Notes: generated from the letters alone by a model not told the origin. 64,000 nt of DNA from Sphingomonas panni (GCF_022664435.1 NZ_JAKREU010000005.1:186001-250000), one strand, 5' to 3'. Positions 36,808-46,591 are shown, numbered from the stretch's first letter. Numbers and translations are program-made.

Positions 36808-37575
36808 CGGCGCGGCTGCTTACACGACTACGAGACGCGTATCTATTCGCCGACATTGGGCCGGTTCATGCAAACCGACCCTACTGGCTATGCGGGCGGC
36901 CTGAACTGGTACAACTACGTGGGTTCGGATCCAATCAATTCGAAAGATCCGACGGGGCTGTCCGACATCGTCGTGAATGGTACCCGGCCAGCATTCGGCA
37001 CGTACAACGGCAGCTTTGATGGCGGATCCAGTGTAACCTACTTCATTCCAAGAACAGTTACAGCCACGGACATGCAACTGTTCCAGGACAGGGGCCTAGT
37101 TCCAGCCAAGAAGAATGCCGCACCAGGAAAGAAGCAGCCGAAGAAGAGATGCTCAGCCGCTGCTACGCTTGGGGCACAGGCGAGCAACGCTAACTCGGCA
37201 CTTGAAGGTTCCGCTGCCGTTCTCGGACTCGGTGCGATCGCTGCGAGTCCGACTGGGGTCGGAGGCGGAGCCTTGGGAATGGGAGCGGCGGCCGCGGCAG
37301 TTGGGGCGAAAGTCACATCACTTGTGTCGATTGGGGCTTACGGCTATGATTACATCGCTACTGGAAGCCGGTCTTCCCTGCTAGGCGCTGGCGCGGGCGT
37401 TGTATCGCTCCTGACGTCAGGTGCAGCAACACGCATCACCAGCAACGTTATGAGAGGCGGCCGCATGTTTGGTGATCTGTCCGCCCCTCAAGCAGCGAGA
37501 CTGAGCGCGGCAGAATCTGTTTATGGAAGCGCTGCCGGCATGGTAGAAAATCTTCTTGTCGACACGGGCCGCTGA
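36808..37575 (+). pseudogene. Orphan RHS C-terminal module (core end plus toxin tip)
   Basis: The sequence resumes the RHS core from DYETRIYSPTLGRFMQTDP onward, directly after an in-frame TAG, so it lacks the rest of the RHS protein. The shared stretch up to GLVPAKK is nearly identical to the end of the main RHS core. The new tip is Ala/Gly-rich and hydrophobic (LGLGAIAASPTGVGGGALG) and ends GMVENLLVDTGR. The frame can open at a TTG (36856) but a functional protein is unlikely; orphan tips like this serve as recombination donors for the main gene. Confidence 0.7.
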
Positions 37576-37576
37576 C

Positions 37577-37879
37577 ATGTCTGTTGGCGCGATGATCTTG
37601 GCAGGAATGCTAATTGCAGCGGCTCTTGATTGGGCAATATACACCCATCTAAGTGCCTATTTTCGAGCTGGGTTCAGATTAGGTATCTGTTTACGTTTCA
37701 GAGATCTTATCAGAACGAATTTTCAGGTGGCACGTTTCTTTCTAGTACTGTTGGCGGGCTGCCTTGCTGGAATTTCGTTCGCGTTAAGTAAGCAGTATCT
37801 ATGGCTTTTCTCGTTAGTCCTGTTTACTGTATCGCATGGGCTTCTCTATATATGGGTTTTCAGAAAAGGTCGAATGTGA
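37577..37879 (+). CDS. Small membrane protein, possible immunity to orphan tip
   Basis: 100 residues from ATG 37577, 1 nt after the orphan tip stop. Three predicted helices (MILAGMLIAAALDWAIY, FFLVLLAGCLAGISFAL, FSLVLFTVSHGLLYIWVF). Its position directly behind an RHS tip suggests immunity. Not a family I can name. Confidence 0.58.
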   Translation: MSVGAMILAGMLIAAALDWAIYTHLSAYFRAGFRLGICLRFRDLIRTNFQVARFFLVLLAGCLAGISFALSKQYLWLFSLVLFTVSHGLLYIWVFRKGRM

Positions 37880-37963
37880 TACAGCCTTCACTTCTTCGGC
37901 CGCCAAACCCCAAAGGCCACCCCTCGTGACCTGCTACGCATTTCTGGAACACTTGGCTGTTGT

Positions 37964-38150
37964 TCATCCAGCATCTGCCGGCAGCGGCGGGCCATTTGCC
38001 GCTGACCGGTTCACCAGCGATATCGGCGTCTTGTCGCCGGTGGCGCTATGTGGTCGCAACTCGTTGTAATCCCTGCGCCAAGCCTCGCATTCGCGGACCG
38101 CGTTGTCGACGCTGATGAACCCGTGCTGGTTCAGGCACTTCCCTTGCCAA
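37964..38150 (-). pseudogene. IS3-family transposase OrfB, C-terminal fragment
   Basis: About 60 codons reading CLNQHGFISVDNAVRE then EAWRRDYNELRPHS and SLVNRSAANG before TGA. This is the typical end of IS3-type OrfB (EAWRxDYNxxRPHSxxG). The DDE core and OrfA are missing. It separates the RHS region from the T4SS genes. Confidence 0.75.
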
Positions 38151-38258
38151 TGGCATGATTCCCGGGGAACAGGTCGTGATTTTCGCCAATCCGAAGTGGC
38201 GCGTCGCGAAGTGGCAGCGTAGGATCAGTTCCAATGACACCCGGAGGTTTCTGACCAA

Positions 38259-38576
38259 GTGAAAGCGCGATTTTGGAGGCGGCTCACCCTCGCGTCGAGC
38301 CTATCCGTTCCCACAGCGTCATTTGCACAAGACAGATTGGCGGATCCGGCAGGCTCTGGCCCGATAGTCGGCGCAGTGACCTGGCTGCAGGGAACGCTGC
38401 TTGGAACAGTCGCAACGGTCATCGCGATTATCGCGATAGCGGTCGTCGGCTTCATGATGCTGACCGGCCGAATGAACTGGCGCTACGGTGCGACCGTGAT
38501 CCTCGGCTGCTTCATCCTGTTCGGCGCGGCAAGCATCGTCGCCGGCATCCAGTCCACCGCACAGCTCGGCGGCTGA
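38259..38576 (+). CDS. virB2: T4SS pilin, TrbC/VirB2 family
   Basis: 105 residues from a GTG. A signal peptide (to SFAQD) and two hydrophobic helices (ATVIAIIAIAVVGFMMLTGR, ATVILGCFILFGAASIVAG) give the VirB2 layout, with the GFMMLTGRMNWRYG loop seen in the TrbC/VirB2 family. It forms the pilus or surface part of the secretion channel. First gene of a tightly packed T4SS operon. Confidence 0.88.
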   Translation: MKARFWRRLTLASSLSVPTASFAQDRLADPAGSGPIVGAVTWLQGTLLGTVATVIAIIAIAVVGFMMLTGRMNWRYGATVILGCFILFGAASIVAGIQSTAQLGG

Positions 38577-38580
38577 TGAG

Positions 38581-38865
38581 TTGAGCGATCTCGACCGCGA
38601 TCCGGTGTTCGTCGCGCTGACGCGACCGCAAATGTTCGCCGGCGTGACCTACAGCTACTTCACCGCCAATGCGGTGCTCGCGACCGAGCTTTTCCTGCTG
38701 TTCAAGTCGATCTGGGTCGTGCTGGCGGCGGTCGTCATCCATCTAGCCGGGGTGATGCTGTGCGTCCGCGAGCCGCGCTTCTTCGACCTCTGGCTGACCC
38801 GCGTCGGAAAATGTCCGCGCGTCAAGAACCATGCACTGTGGCAATGCAACTCCTACCGCCCCTGA
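38581..38865 (+). CDS. virB3: T4SS protein VirB3
   Basis: 94 residues from a TTG. DPVFVALTRPQMFAGVTYSY is the VirB3 signature, followed by two membrane helices and FDLWLTRV. It associates with VirB4 at the inner membrane. It begins 4 nt after virB2 and its 3' end overlaps virB4 by about 20 nt. Confidence 0.9.
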   Translation: MSDLDRDPVFVALTRPQMFAGVTYSYFTANAVLATELFLLFKSIWVVLAAVVIHLAGVMLCVREPRFFDLWLTRVGKCPRVKNHALWQCNSYRP

Positions 38866-41210
38866 CCCGCGATCCGACGGTCGTTGCGCGGGAGAAGCCG
38901 GTGGGGGCTCACCTGCCCTATGCGCGGCATGTCGATGCGCACACGCTGGAAACGCAGGACGGCCTGTTATGCCAGGTCATCCACCTGCGCGGACTACTGT
39001 TCGAGACGGCGGACAGCGATGAGCTGAACTATCGCAAGCGGCTGCGCGACGCGATGTTGCAGGCAATCGGATCCTCCCACTTCGCGGTCTACCACCATGT
39101 CATCCGCCGCCGGGTTGAGGTCGAACTGGAGGCGGAGTTTCCCGATAGCTTCTCGCAGCGGCTCGATGCGGCGTGGAATGCACGGCTCGGGCGGCGACGA
39201 CTGTACGTCAACGACCTGTATCTGACGCTGGTGCGGCGGCCGTTGCAGGGACGGATCGGCATACTCGACCGGTTGCGCGGACTGTTGTCCGGCGGATCGG
39301 GCGTCGCAGCGACGGCGCATGACCTGCGTGAACTGGACAATGCCCGCGACTCGCTGATCGCGGCGCTGGGCAGCTATGGTCCGCGCCTGCTCGGCACCTA
39401 TGACACGCCCGATGGTCCCTGTTCGGAACCGCTCGAGTTCCTGTCCGACCTGCTGAACGGCGAGATGCGGCCGATCCGGCTACCGATGCAGGACATCGCC
39501 GGCTATCTGCCGTGGCGACGGATCAGCTTCGGGCAGGAGACGGTGGAACTCGGGTCAGCGGGTGCCCGGCCGCGCGACTTCGTCGGCATCGTGTCGATCA
39601 AGGACTATCCGGGACAGACCGGCCCCGGCATGTTCGACGAACTGTTGCGCCTGCCCCTCGAACTGGCGATCTCGCAATCCTTCGGCTTCGTCGACAGGTC
39701 GGCAGCGCTGGGGCGGATGAACCTCGCGCTCCGGCGGATGCGCTCGGCCGAGGACGAGGCGGTCAGCCTGCGCGGCCAGCTGGCGGACGCCAAGGACGAC
39801 GTCGCGGCCGGCCGCGCGGCGTTCGGCGAGCATCACATGACGATCGCGGTGCGCGGTGAGAGTCCGCAGGCGGTCGATGCCGGGGTGGCCGAGGTGTTGG
39901 CGACGCTGGCCGAACTGGGTATCATCGCGGTGCGCGAGGACATCGCGCTCGAACCCGCCTTCTGGGCGCAGTTTCCGGGCAACTTCAACTATATCGCGCG
40001 GCGCGGGCTGATCTCGACCAGCAATTTCGCCGGCCTTGCCAGCGGGCATAATTTCGCGCTGGGTCAGGCCGAGGGCAACCACTGGGGCGACGCCATCTCG
40101 CTGCTCGAAACGACCGCCGCCGGTCCCTATTATTTCAACTTCCATGCCCGCGATCTCGGCAATTTCACGGTCATCGGTCCGTCGGGATCAGGCAAGACCG
40201 TGGTGCTGAACTTCCTGCTGGCGCAGGCGCGCAAGGTGGACCCGCGCATCGTGTTCTTCGACAAGGATCGTGGGGCCGAGCTGTTCCTGCGCGCGGTCGG
40301 CGGACGCTACGACGTGCTGCGTCCCGGCGAACCGTCCGGGCTCAATCCACTGCTGCTGCCCGACGACCCGGCCAACCGCCAGTTCCTGATCGACTGGCTG
40401 ACCTTGCTGGCCGGTGCTGTCGATGGTGAGGAAGCGAACCGCATCAAACGGGCGGTCGACGCCAATTATGCCGCTCCCGTCAATTTCCGGCGGCTGCGTC
40501 ATCTGGTCGAGCTGTTCCGCGGTGACCGGCGTCCGCAGACAGGTGATCTGTGGTCGCGCCTGCAACCCTGGTGGGGGACGGGCGAGCGGGCGTGGCTGTT
40601 CGACAACGAAGCGGATCGCACCGATCTGGCCGCCCGCGTCGTCGGCTTCGACATGACCCAGATCCTCGACGATCCGGTCGTGCGGTCACCCGCCATGCTG
40701 TACCTGTTCCACCGCGTCGAGGAACGACTGGACGGCAACCCCGCGATCATCGTCGTCGACGAAGGCTGGAAGGCGCTCGACGACGAGGTGTTCTTGCGCC
40801 GGATCAAAGATTGGGAAAAGACGATCCGCAAAAGGAACGGCATCGTCGGCTTCGCCACCCAAAGCGCGCAGGACGCGCTGCAAAGCCGGATCGCCAGCGC
40901 CATCATCGAACAAGCGGCGACCCAGATCTTCATGGCTAATCCAAAGGCGCAGGCGAGCGACTATGTCGACGGCTTCGGCCTGACGCAGCATGAGTACGAC
41001 CTGGTGCGCTCGCTCCCCGACAGCGCGCATTGCTTCCTCATCAAGCATGGCAACGACAGTGTCGTGGCGCGCCTCGATCTGACCGGCGAGCGCGAAATCC
41101 TTACTGTCCTGTCGGGCCGCGAACGCACCGTGCGGATGCTCGACGACATCCGGGCCGAGGTCGGCGACGATCCCGACCGCTGGCTGCCATTGCTGTTGGA
41201 GCGCGTGTGA
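38844..41210 (+). CDS. virB4: T4SS ATPase VirB4
   Basis: 788 residues, the usual VirB4 length. Walker A GPSGSGKT near residue 444 and Walker B IIVVDEGWKALDD near 635 are intact, with the N-terminal CagE/TrbE domain before them. It powers pilus assembly and substrate transfer at the inner membrane. The ATG was chosen because its reading begins LLPPLTRDPTVV, typical of the family; the frame is open further upstream. The stop overlaps virB6. Confidence 0.94.
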   Translation: MQLLPPLTRDPTVVAREKPVGAHLPYARHVDAHTLETQDGLLCQVIHLRGLLFETADSDELNYRKRLRDAMLQAIGSSHFAVYHHVIRRRVEVELEAEFPDSFSQRLDAAWNARLGRRRLYVNDLYLTLVRRPLQGRIGILDRLRGLLSGGSGVAATAHDLRELDNARDSLIAALGSYGPRLLGTYDTPDGPCSEPLEFLSDLLNGEMRPIRLPMQDIAGYLPWRRISFGQETVELGSAGARPRDFVGIVSIKDYPGQTGPGMFDELLRLPLELAISQSFGFVDRSAALGRMNLALRRMRSAEDEAVSLRGQLADAKDDVAAGRAAFGEHHMTIAVRGESPQAVDAGVAEVLATLAELGIIAVREDIALEPAFWAQFPGNFNYIARRGLISTSNFAGLASGHNFALGQAEGNHWGDAISLLETTAAGPYYFNFHARDLGNFTVIGPSGSGKTVVLNFLLAQARKVDPRIVFFDKDRGAELFLRAVGGRYDVLRPGEPSGLNPLLLPDDPANRQFLIDWLTLLAGAVDGEEANRIKRAVDANYAAPVNFRRLRHLVELFRGDRRPQTGDLWSRLQPWWGTGERAWLFDNEADRTDLAARVVGFDMTQILDDPVVRSPAMLYLFHRVEERLDGNPAIIVVDEGWKALDDEVFLRRIKDWEKTIRKRNGIVGFATQSAQDALQSRIASAIIEQAATQIFMANPKAQASDYVDGFGLTQHEYDLVRSLPDSAHCFLIKHGNDSVVARLDLTGEREILTVLSGRERTVRMLDDIRAEVGDDPDRWLPLLLERV

Positions 41211-42418
41211 TGGCGTGCGCCGTTCCGACCTCGCCCGACGCGTTCCCCTCCACGATGCTGGCATTCCTCGATTGCCAGGCGACGACGCTGGGGGCGGCCG
41301 GCTATCAGGCGCTGTCGGCTCCCGGGTCGACGGTGATGCTGTTCGTCACCGCGCTGCTGACGATCCTGATCGCGCTGTTCGGCTATCGCATGTTGCTGGG
41401 GGAAACGCCCTCCCTGCGTAGTGGTGTCCTGACCTTCGTCCGAATCGGGATCGTGTTGGCGCTGGCGACCAGTTGGTCGGCGTACCGGACGGTCGTGTAC
41501 GACGTGACGCTGCGCGCGCCGGCGGAACTGGTCGCCAATGTCGGCGGTCCAGCACAGGTGCCGGGGGCGACCGGTGGCCTCGCCGCACGTCTCGACAATC
41601 TCGATCGTGCGTTTCGCGTTCTCGCCATCTACGGCACCGGCGTACCGACCCGCGATCAGGTCGAGCGGTCAGGTGGCGTTGCCCCGCCTGTGTTCGGCGG
41701 GTTTGACGGCTTCGCCGTCGGATCAGCGCGGATCGCATTTCTCGTCGGCGGCCTGGGGGCCTTCGCCCTGATCCGGTTGGGAGCGGGGCTGCTGCTGGCG
41801 TTTGGCCCATTGTTCCTTGCCTTCCTACTGTTCGACGGCACGCGTGGCTTGTTCGAAGGCTGGCTGCGCGGGTTGATCGCGATGGCGCTGGGCGGGGTTG
41901 CGACCGCGTTGACGCTGGGCATTGAACTGGCGCTGTTCGAGCCGTGGCTGAGCGATCTGGTGATGCGCCGCGCGGCCGGCGAAGCCATTCCGAATGCGTC
42001 AGCGGCCTTGTTCGCGGCGGCAGTCATCTTCGTCGGTGTGCTGCTCGCGATGCTGGTCCTCGTCGCCCGGATCGCCGCCGCGCTACGGCTGCCCCGTAAC
42101 ATCGAGACGCTATGGCCCGGTTCAGCAAGGGACACGGCCGAACCTCGGCAACCTGTACCCGCCAGCAGGGGAGTGAACGATTCGGCCGAACCGCCATCGC
42201 GTGCCGCGCGCATTGCGGATCAGATCGCCGCAGTACAACGACGTGAGGAACAGGGATTGGTCGGTACGCGCATGGTGACGATACAAGGTTCGCGAGGGGG
42301 GGATGGCGCGCCAGGGTTGCCAACGGCCAACGCCGGCACCGCGCTTGGCCAAAGCTTCCGGCGGCGGACGCGCGGTCGGGTATCGGCAAGTGCCACGACG
42401 CGGGATCGGACGGCATGA
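41210..42418 (+). CDS. virB6: T4SS membrane protein VirB6/TrbL
   Basis: 402 residues with at least five membrane segments in the first 300 (for example VMLFVTALLTILIALFGYRM and RLGAGLLLAFGPLFLAFLLF, where the FGP loop is typical of VirB6). The C-terminal ~100 residues are polar. It forms the inner-membrane channel core. ATG overlaps the virB4 TGA; its own stop overlaps virB8. Confidence 0.9.
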   Translation: MACAVPTSPDAFPSTMLAFLDCQATTLGAAGYQALSAPGSTVMLFVTALLTILIALFGYRMLLGETPSLRSGVLTFVRIGIVLALATSWSAYRTVVYDVTLRAPAELVANVGGPAQVPGATGGLAARLDNLDRAFRVLAIYGTGVPTRDQVERSGGVAPPVFGGFDGFAVGSARIAFLVGGLGAFALIRLGAGLLLAFGPLFLAFLLFDGTRGLFEGWLRGLIAMALGGVATALTLGIELALFEPWLSDLVMRRAAGEAIPNASAALFAAAVIFVGVLLAMLVLVARIAAALRLPRNIETLWPGSARDTAEPRQPVPASRGVNDSAEPPSRAARIADQIAAVQRREEQGLVGTRMVTIQGSRGGDGAPGLPTANAGTALGQSFRRRTRGRVSASATTRDRTA

Positions 42419-43158
42419 CGCAGGAACCGACCGAGCAGCAGCGCTATTTCGCCGAAAGCGCCAGCTGGGCGAAGGACCGCAGCGACGCGCTGGTCGCGTC
42501 GCGTCGCGTCGCGTGGCGCGTCGCGACCGCCCTCGGAGTCATCGCCGTCTGCGAGGCGCTGGCGCTGATGCTGCTAACCCCGCTCAAGACCGTCGAGCCC
42601 TATACGCTGCTCGTCGATCGCCAGACCGGCTTCGTCCAGGCGCTCAAACCCGTCGACACGCAACTCGTCTCGGCCGACCGCGCGCTGACCCAGTCGTTCC
42701 TCGTCCAATATGTCATCGCTCGCGAAGGCTATGACCGCGACACGGTACAGGGCGACTATCGCAAGGTGGCGCTGTGGTCGGCGGGCCAGGCCCGCAGCGA
42801 TTACGTCGCGGCGATGCAGGCGACCAACCCCGACAGCCCGCTCAATCGCTACGCGCTTGGTGCCATCGTCGATGTGACCGTCAAGAGCGTGACACCGGTC
42901 GGCACCAACAGCGCAATGGTCCGCTATGATACCCGCCGCCGTGATACGCGCGAGGGCTCGCAGATGGCGCAGTCGTGGGTCGCGGTGATCCGCTATCGCT
43001 ATTCGGGCGAGCCGATGAGTGTCGCCGACCGCTTCATCAACCCCCTGGGGTTCCAAGTCGAACGCTATCGCCGCAGCATGGAAGTTCTGCCACCGGCCGA
43101 ACCACAGGTTCCGGCCCCTACGCCCCGTTCGGTCCCGATGGCGGGCATGGTGCAATGA
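42415..43158 (+). CDS. virB8: T4SS assembly protein VirB8
   Basis: 247 residues: short cytoplasmic part, one helix (about 36-55), then the periplasmic NTF2-like VirB8 domain with YTLLVDRQTGFV, QSFLVQYVIAREGYD and the late RFINPLGFQVERYR. It bridges inner-membrane and outer-membrane complexes. Overlaps neighbours by 4 nt on both sides. Confidence 0.93.
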   Translation: MTQEPTEQQRYFAESASWAKDRSDALVASRRVAWRVATALGVIAVCEALALMLLTPLKTVEPYTLLVDRQTGFVQALKPVDTQLVSADRALTQSFLVQYVIAREGYDRDTVQGDYRKVALWSAGQARSDYVAAMQATNPDSPLNRYALGAIVDVTVKSVTPVGTNSAMVRYDTRRRDTREGSQMAQSWVAVIRYRYSGEPMSVADRFINPLGFQVERYRRSMEVLPPAEPQVPAPTPRSVPMAGMVQ

Positions 43159-43850
43159 GGTTCGGCGGCATCCTGCTGGCGGCCTTGCTGGCGGCATCCC
43201 CGGTGGCGGCGCAAGTCATGCCGATGCTGGGTATGGGCGACCCGCGCCTGCAAAGCATGGACTTTCGCCCCGACCAGGTCATCCGGCTGACAGGCGCGGT
43301 CGGCTATCAGATCACGGTCGAGTTGGCGCCCGACGAAACCGTGCGCAGCATCGCGCTGGGCGACAGCAGCGCCTGGGCGGCCAGCACCGACCGCGGCGGC
43401 AACCGGCTGTTCCTGAAGGCATTGCTCGCCGATGTCGCGACCAACATGACAGTCATCACCGATGTACGGACCTATGCCTTCGATCTGCAAGGGACTGCCG
43501 ACGCAGGCATGACCTCGCCCTATCTGGTGCGCTTCCGCTATCCATCGGTCGTGGCGAACACCTCGGGCGATCCAGTCATGGGCGAAATGACAGGGTCGTA
43601 CCTGCTACGCGGCGATCGCGCCCTGCGGCCGGTCGCGATCAGCGACGATGGCATCCACACCTATATCGAGTGGCCCGCCGACGCCTTGCTGCCCGCGACC
43701 TATGTCGGGCAAGCCGATGGCAGCGAGACGCTGGCCAACGGCCAAATGCGCGGGCGCTATTATGTTCTCGACAGCGTCGATACGAACCTCATCTTCCGTT
43801 TGGACAAGCGGGTGGCCAAAGCCAAACGCCAGGTGATCCGTAGCAAATGA
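43155..43850 (+). CDS. virB9: T4SS outer-complex protein VirB9
   Basis: 231 residues with a signal peptide (to VAAQ). VirB9/CagX features are present: GYQITVELAPDETVRSIALGD, NRLFLKA, the NMTVITDVRTYAFDL stretch and TYIEWP in the C-terminal domain. It forms the outer-membrane core complex with VirB10 and normally VirB7, of which no gene is seen here. Confidence 0.93.
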   Translation: MRFGGILLAALLAASPVAAQVMPMLGMGDPRLQSMDFRPDQVIRLTGAVGYQITVELAPDETVRSIALGDSSAWAASTDRGGNRLFLKALLADVATNMTVITDVRTYAFDLQGTADAGMTSPYLVRFRYPSVVANTSGDPVMGEMTGSYLLRGDRALRPVAISDDGIHTYIEWPADALLPATYVGQADGSETLANGQMRGRYYVLDSVDTNLIFRLDKRVAKAKRQVIRSK

Positions 43851-44944
43851 CCGACACGCCGACCGAAACCGATATTCGCCCCATCATCCGCACTCCCCGC
43901 CGGGGGTTGTCGAACGCCGTGATCGTCGTGCTGGCGGTCATCGGTGGGGTGTTGCTGTTCGCCGTGCTGGAGGCTCGTCGGCAGGGGGCGAGCGCCCCGT
44001 CGACCACCGCGCGGTCTGCCGAGGTCGTTGCCGGCAGTTCGATCCCGCCGCTCTACCTTCCGCCCGAACCGGTCGCCCCGACGATGGTGCCGCAACCAGT
44101 CGCCCCTCTATCGTCCACCCCCGCTCCGGTAGCGCCGTCCGCTCCATTACCGATCACTCGATCGTTTATGGCCGAACCCTATGTTCCGTCGCCATCGCCT
44201 TATACCGCGGCTACGCCAGCAATTCCGCAGCGCCCGGCGCGTACGGCGGTTGGCCAGGCACTAGTACTGGACAATGGCTCCGCTGCAACCGCAGCCCCCG
44301 CAGCGTCGCCGCAGGCGGCGGAAGACAGCACACCGGCCCAGTCCGGCCAGCGCGGCCTGTCGACCGCGCGAGTAAGAGCCGCCGTCTTCGCCAATCGGGC
44401 GACCACCGTGCCACAAGGCACGATGATCCCCGCCGTTCTCGAAACCGCGTTCGACTCTACCCATGCCGGCTTCGCCCGCGCCTTGGTACAGCGTGATATT
44501 CGCGGCTTTGACGGCAGCCAGGTGCTGATCCCGCGCGGTAGTCGCCTGATCGGCGAATATGGCGAGGATACCGCGCAAGGCCAGCGGCGCGCGATCATTC
44601 TGTGGACCCGGCTGATCCGCCCCGATGGCGTGACCGTCGCGATCGGGTCGCCCGCCGTCGACACGCTCGGGCGCGGCGGGGTCAAGGCGCAGGTCGACAC
44701 CCACTTCCTCGAACGCTTCAGCGGCGCAATCCTGCAATCCTCGCTCGATCTGGGGATAGGCCTTGCCGCGCGCTCTGCCCGATCGCCAGTGTTGATCGCG
44801 TTGCCGGGGTCGATTGGCGGGGCGGGACGCAGCACGACGCAGCCGACCGACATCAAGCCGACGCTTCGCGTGGCGGCCGGTCGCAGCGTCTCGATCTTCG
44901 TCGCGCGCGATCTTGACTTCACCGGCATGGACGCCGTCCCATGA
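43847..44944 (+). CDS. virB10: T4SS channel protein VirB10
   Basis: 365 residues: one helix (SNAVIVVLAVIGGVLLFAVL, about 22-41), a long Pro/Ala-rich periplasmic linker, then the TrbI/VirB10 domain with GTMIPAVLETAFDST, VLIPRGSRLIGEY and AGRSVSIFVARDLDF at the end. It spans both membranes and couples ATPase activity to gate opening. Overlaps virB9 and virB11 by 4 nt. Confidence 0.93.
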   Translation: MTDTPTETDIRPIIRTPRRGLSNAVIVVLAVIGGVLLFAVLEARRQGASAPSTTARSAEVVAGSSIPPLYLPPEPVAPTMVPQPVAPLSSTPAPVAPSAPLPITRSFMAEPYVPSPSPYTAATPAIPQRPARTAVGQALVLDNGSAATAAPAASPQAAEDSTPAQSGQRGLSTARVRAAVFANRATTVPQGTMIPAVLETAFDSTHAGFARALVQRDIRGFDGSQVLIPRGSRLIGEYGEDTAQGQRRAIILWTRLIRPDGVTVAIGSPAVDTLGRGGVKAQVDTHFLERFSGAILQSSLDLGIGLAARSARSPVLIALPGSIGGAGRSTTQPTDIKPTLRVAAGRSVSIFVARDLDFTGMDAVP

Positions 44945-45918
44945 AGACGCCGGAATGGCGCTACCTCCACCACTTTCTTGCACCGCTCGGTTTCCTGCTG
45001 GACCGAACCGATGTCACCGATCTCTACGTCAATCGTCCAGGCGAGATATGGGTCGAGACGCTCCGTGGCGGGATCGAGCGGCACGAACTGCCGGACCTGT
45101 CGGAAACCGTCCTGACCAGACTTGTCGAACAGGTTGCGGCTTGGTCGCATCAAGGGATCAACCGTGCGCAGCCTCTGCTGTCGGCGTCGCTGCCCGATGG
45201 CTCGCGAATCCAGGCGATCGCACCACCGGCGACGCGCGGCGCCATGGCGCTCGCGATTCGCAAGCATGTCGCGGCCGATCTGTCGCTCGACGACTATGCC
45301 GCCGGTGGCGCGTTCAACGGCGCGGTGGTCGGCAAGCGCACGGAGCAGCGTGCCGACACCGCACTGACGGAGTTGCGCGATCGTGGCGACCTTCCGGCGC
45401 TGTTGCGCATGGCGGTCCGCAGCCGACGCAACATCTTGGTCTCGGGAGGCACCTCGACCGGCAAGACCACCTTCCTGAACGCGCTCATCCGCGAAATCCC
45501 GGCTTCCGAACGCCTCGTCACCATCGAGGACACACCGGAACTGCGGATCGATCATCCCAATGCCATTGGCCTGCTGGCGGTACGCGGTGCCTTGGGCGAA
45601 GCGCAGGTCAGCGCCGACGACCTCGTCTCGGCATCGCTCCGGATGCGACCCGACCGCATCCTGCTGGGCGAACTGCGCGGACCGGAAGCCTATGCCTTTC
45701 TGCGCGCGATCAACACCGGGCATCCCGGATCGATGACGACGGTACATGCCGACAGCACAGAGGGCGCCATCGAGCAGATCGCGCTACTGATCCTGCAGAC
45801 CGCCACGCGTCTCAGCCGAGAGGACGTGCAGGACTATGTGCGAGGATCGATTGGGCTGTTCGTGCAACTCGAACGGGTGAGCGGCAAACGGCGCATCAGC
45901 GAGGTCGTCTGTCCATGA
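44941..45918 (+). CDS. virB11: T4SS ATPase VirB11
   Basis: 325 residues. The hexameric secretion ATPase shows Walker A GGTSTGKTTF near residue 168, the Asp box ERLVTIEDTPEL, Walker B RPDRILLGELRG, and the His box GHPGSMTTVHADS. It drives pilus assembly and substrate export with VirB4. It overlaps virB10 at its start and the second VirB2-like gene at its stop. Confidence 0.94.
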   Translation: MKTPEWRYLHHFLAPLGFLLDRTDVTDLYVNRPGEIWVETLRGGIERHELPDLSETVLTRLVEQVAAWSHQGINRAQPLLSASLPDGSRIQAIAPPATRGAMALAIRKHVAADLSLDDYAAGGAFNGAVVGKRTEQRADTALTELRDRGDLPALLRMAVRSRRNILVSGGTSTGKTTFLNALIREIPASERLVTIEDTPELRIDHPNAIGLLAVRGALGEAQVSADDLVSASLRMRPDRILLGELRGPEAYAFLRAINTGHPGSMTTVHADSTEGAIEQIALLILQTATRLSREDVQDYVRGSIGLFVQLERVSGKRRISEVVCP

Positions 45919-46280
45919 TGCCGCTCAGCGAGCCGACAGGCGCGCAGCCGCTGTTGAACGCGGCACGGTGGGTCGAGAGTGCGCTGCTCGGATCGACCGC
46001 CATCGCAATCGCCACGCTGGCGGTCGCTACATTGGGCTTCATGATGCTGAATGGTCGTGTGCCAGTCCGACGAGGGACGACCGTACTCGTCGGATGCTTC
46101 GTACTGTTGGGAGCTGCGACATTGGCCAATGGGATCATGGGTGTCGCCGGTGCGGGCCGTACTGGGGAGGTCTTCAGCGTTTCGAGAGATGCAGGCGTCC
46201 CTGTGTCAACAAGCCCTCCGCCGCCCGATCAACCTCAGGTCTACGATCCTTACGCTGGCGCAGCAGTCCCGGTTCGTTAA
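45915..46280 (+). CDS. Second TrbC/VirB2-like protein
   Basis: 121 residues with the same two-helix core as virB2 (AIAIATLAVATLGFMMLNGR and TTVLVGCFVLLGAATLANG). Unlike the first, it lacks an obvious signal peptide and carries a ~40-residue Ser/Pro-rich tail ending YDPYAGAAVPVR. It overlaps virB11 (ATGA), so it is part of the operon. It may be a minor pilin or take the place of another small component. Confidence 0.78.
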   Translation: MMPLSEPTGAQPLLNAARWVESALLGSTAIAIATLAVATLGFMMLNGRVPVRRGTTVLVGCFVLLGAATLANGIMGVAGAGRTGEVFSVSRDAGVPVSTSPPPPDQPQVYDPYAGAAVPVR

Positions 46281-46591
46281 GCTGCTTGCCCGCCAGTAGG
46301 TTGCAGGTTCCGGTGGACCGCCGCCGAGCGGAGTGCGGCCTTGGCCGTCACCATCACCGAGCCGTGGCTCGCCCCCGCCGCGACCGGGTTCGAAGGCATC
46401 AAGGAAATGCTAGGTCGTGAACAAGCAGCCTATCGGTATGATGTCGACATGCCAAAGGAACCCGGTCTACGATGCCTAATAGCCAAACCTCCTGCCGTCG
46501 TGACACAAGCACCTACCGGATTAAAACAATCCTTCTCGGGGCGTCCAGAAGGATGGATGAGCAGCCCCCACCGGGTGGTCCGGGTTTGTCG
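46281..46591. other. Region between T4SS and IS remnant
   Basis: About 310 nt. A frame of 84 codons from a TTG (46341-46595) reads without recognisable motif. No VirB1, VirB5, VirB7, VirD4 or relaxase gene was seen here, so the transfer locus seems cut short. Confidence 0.4.
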
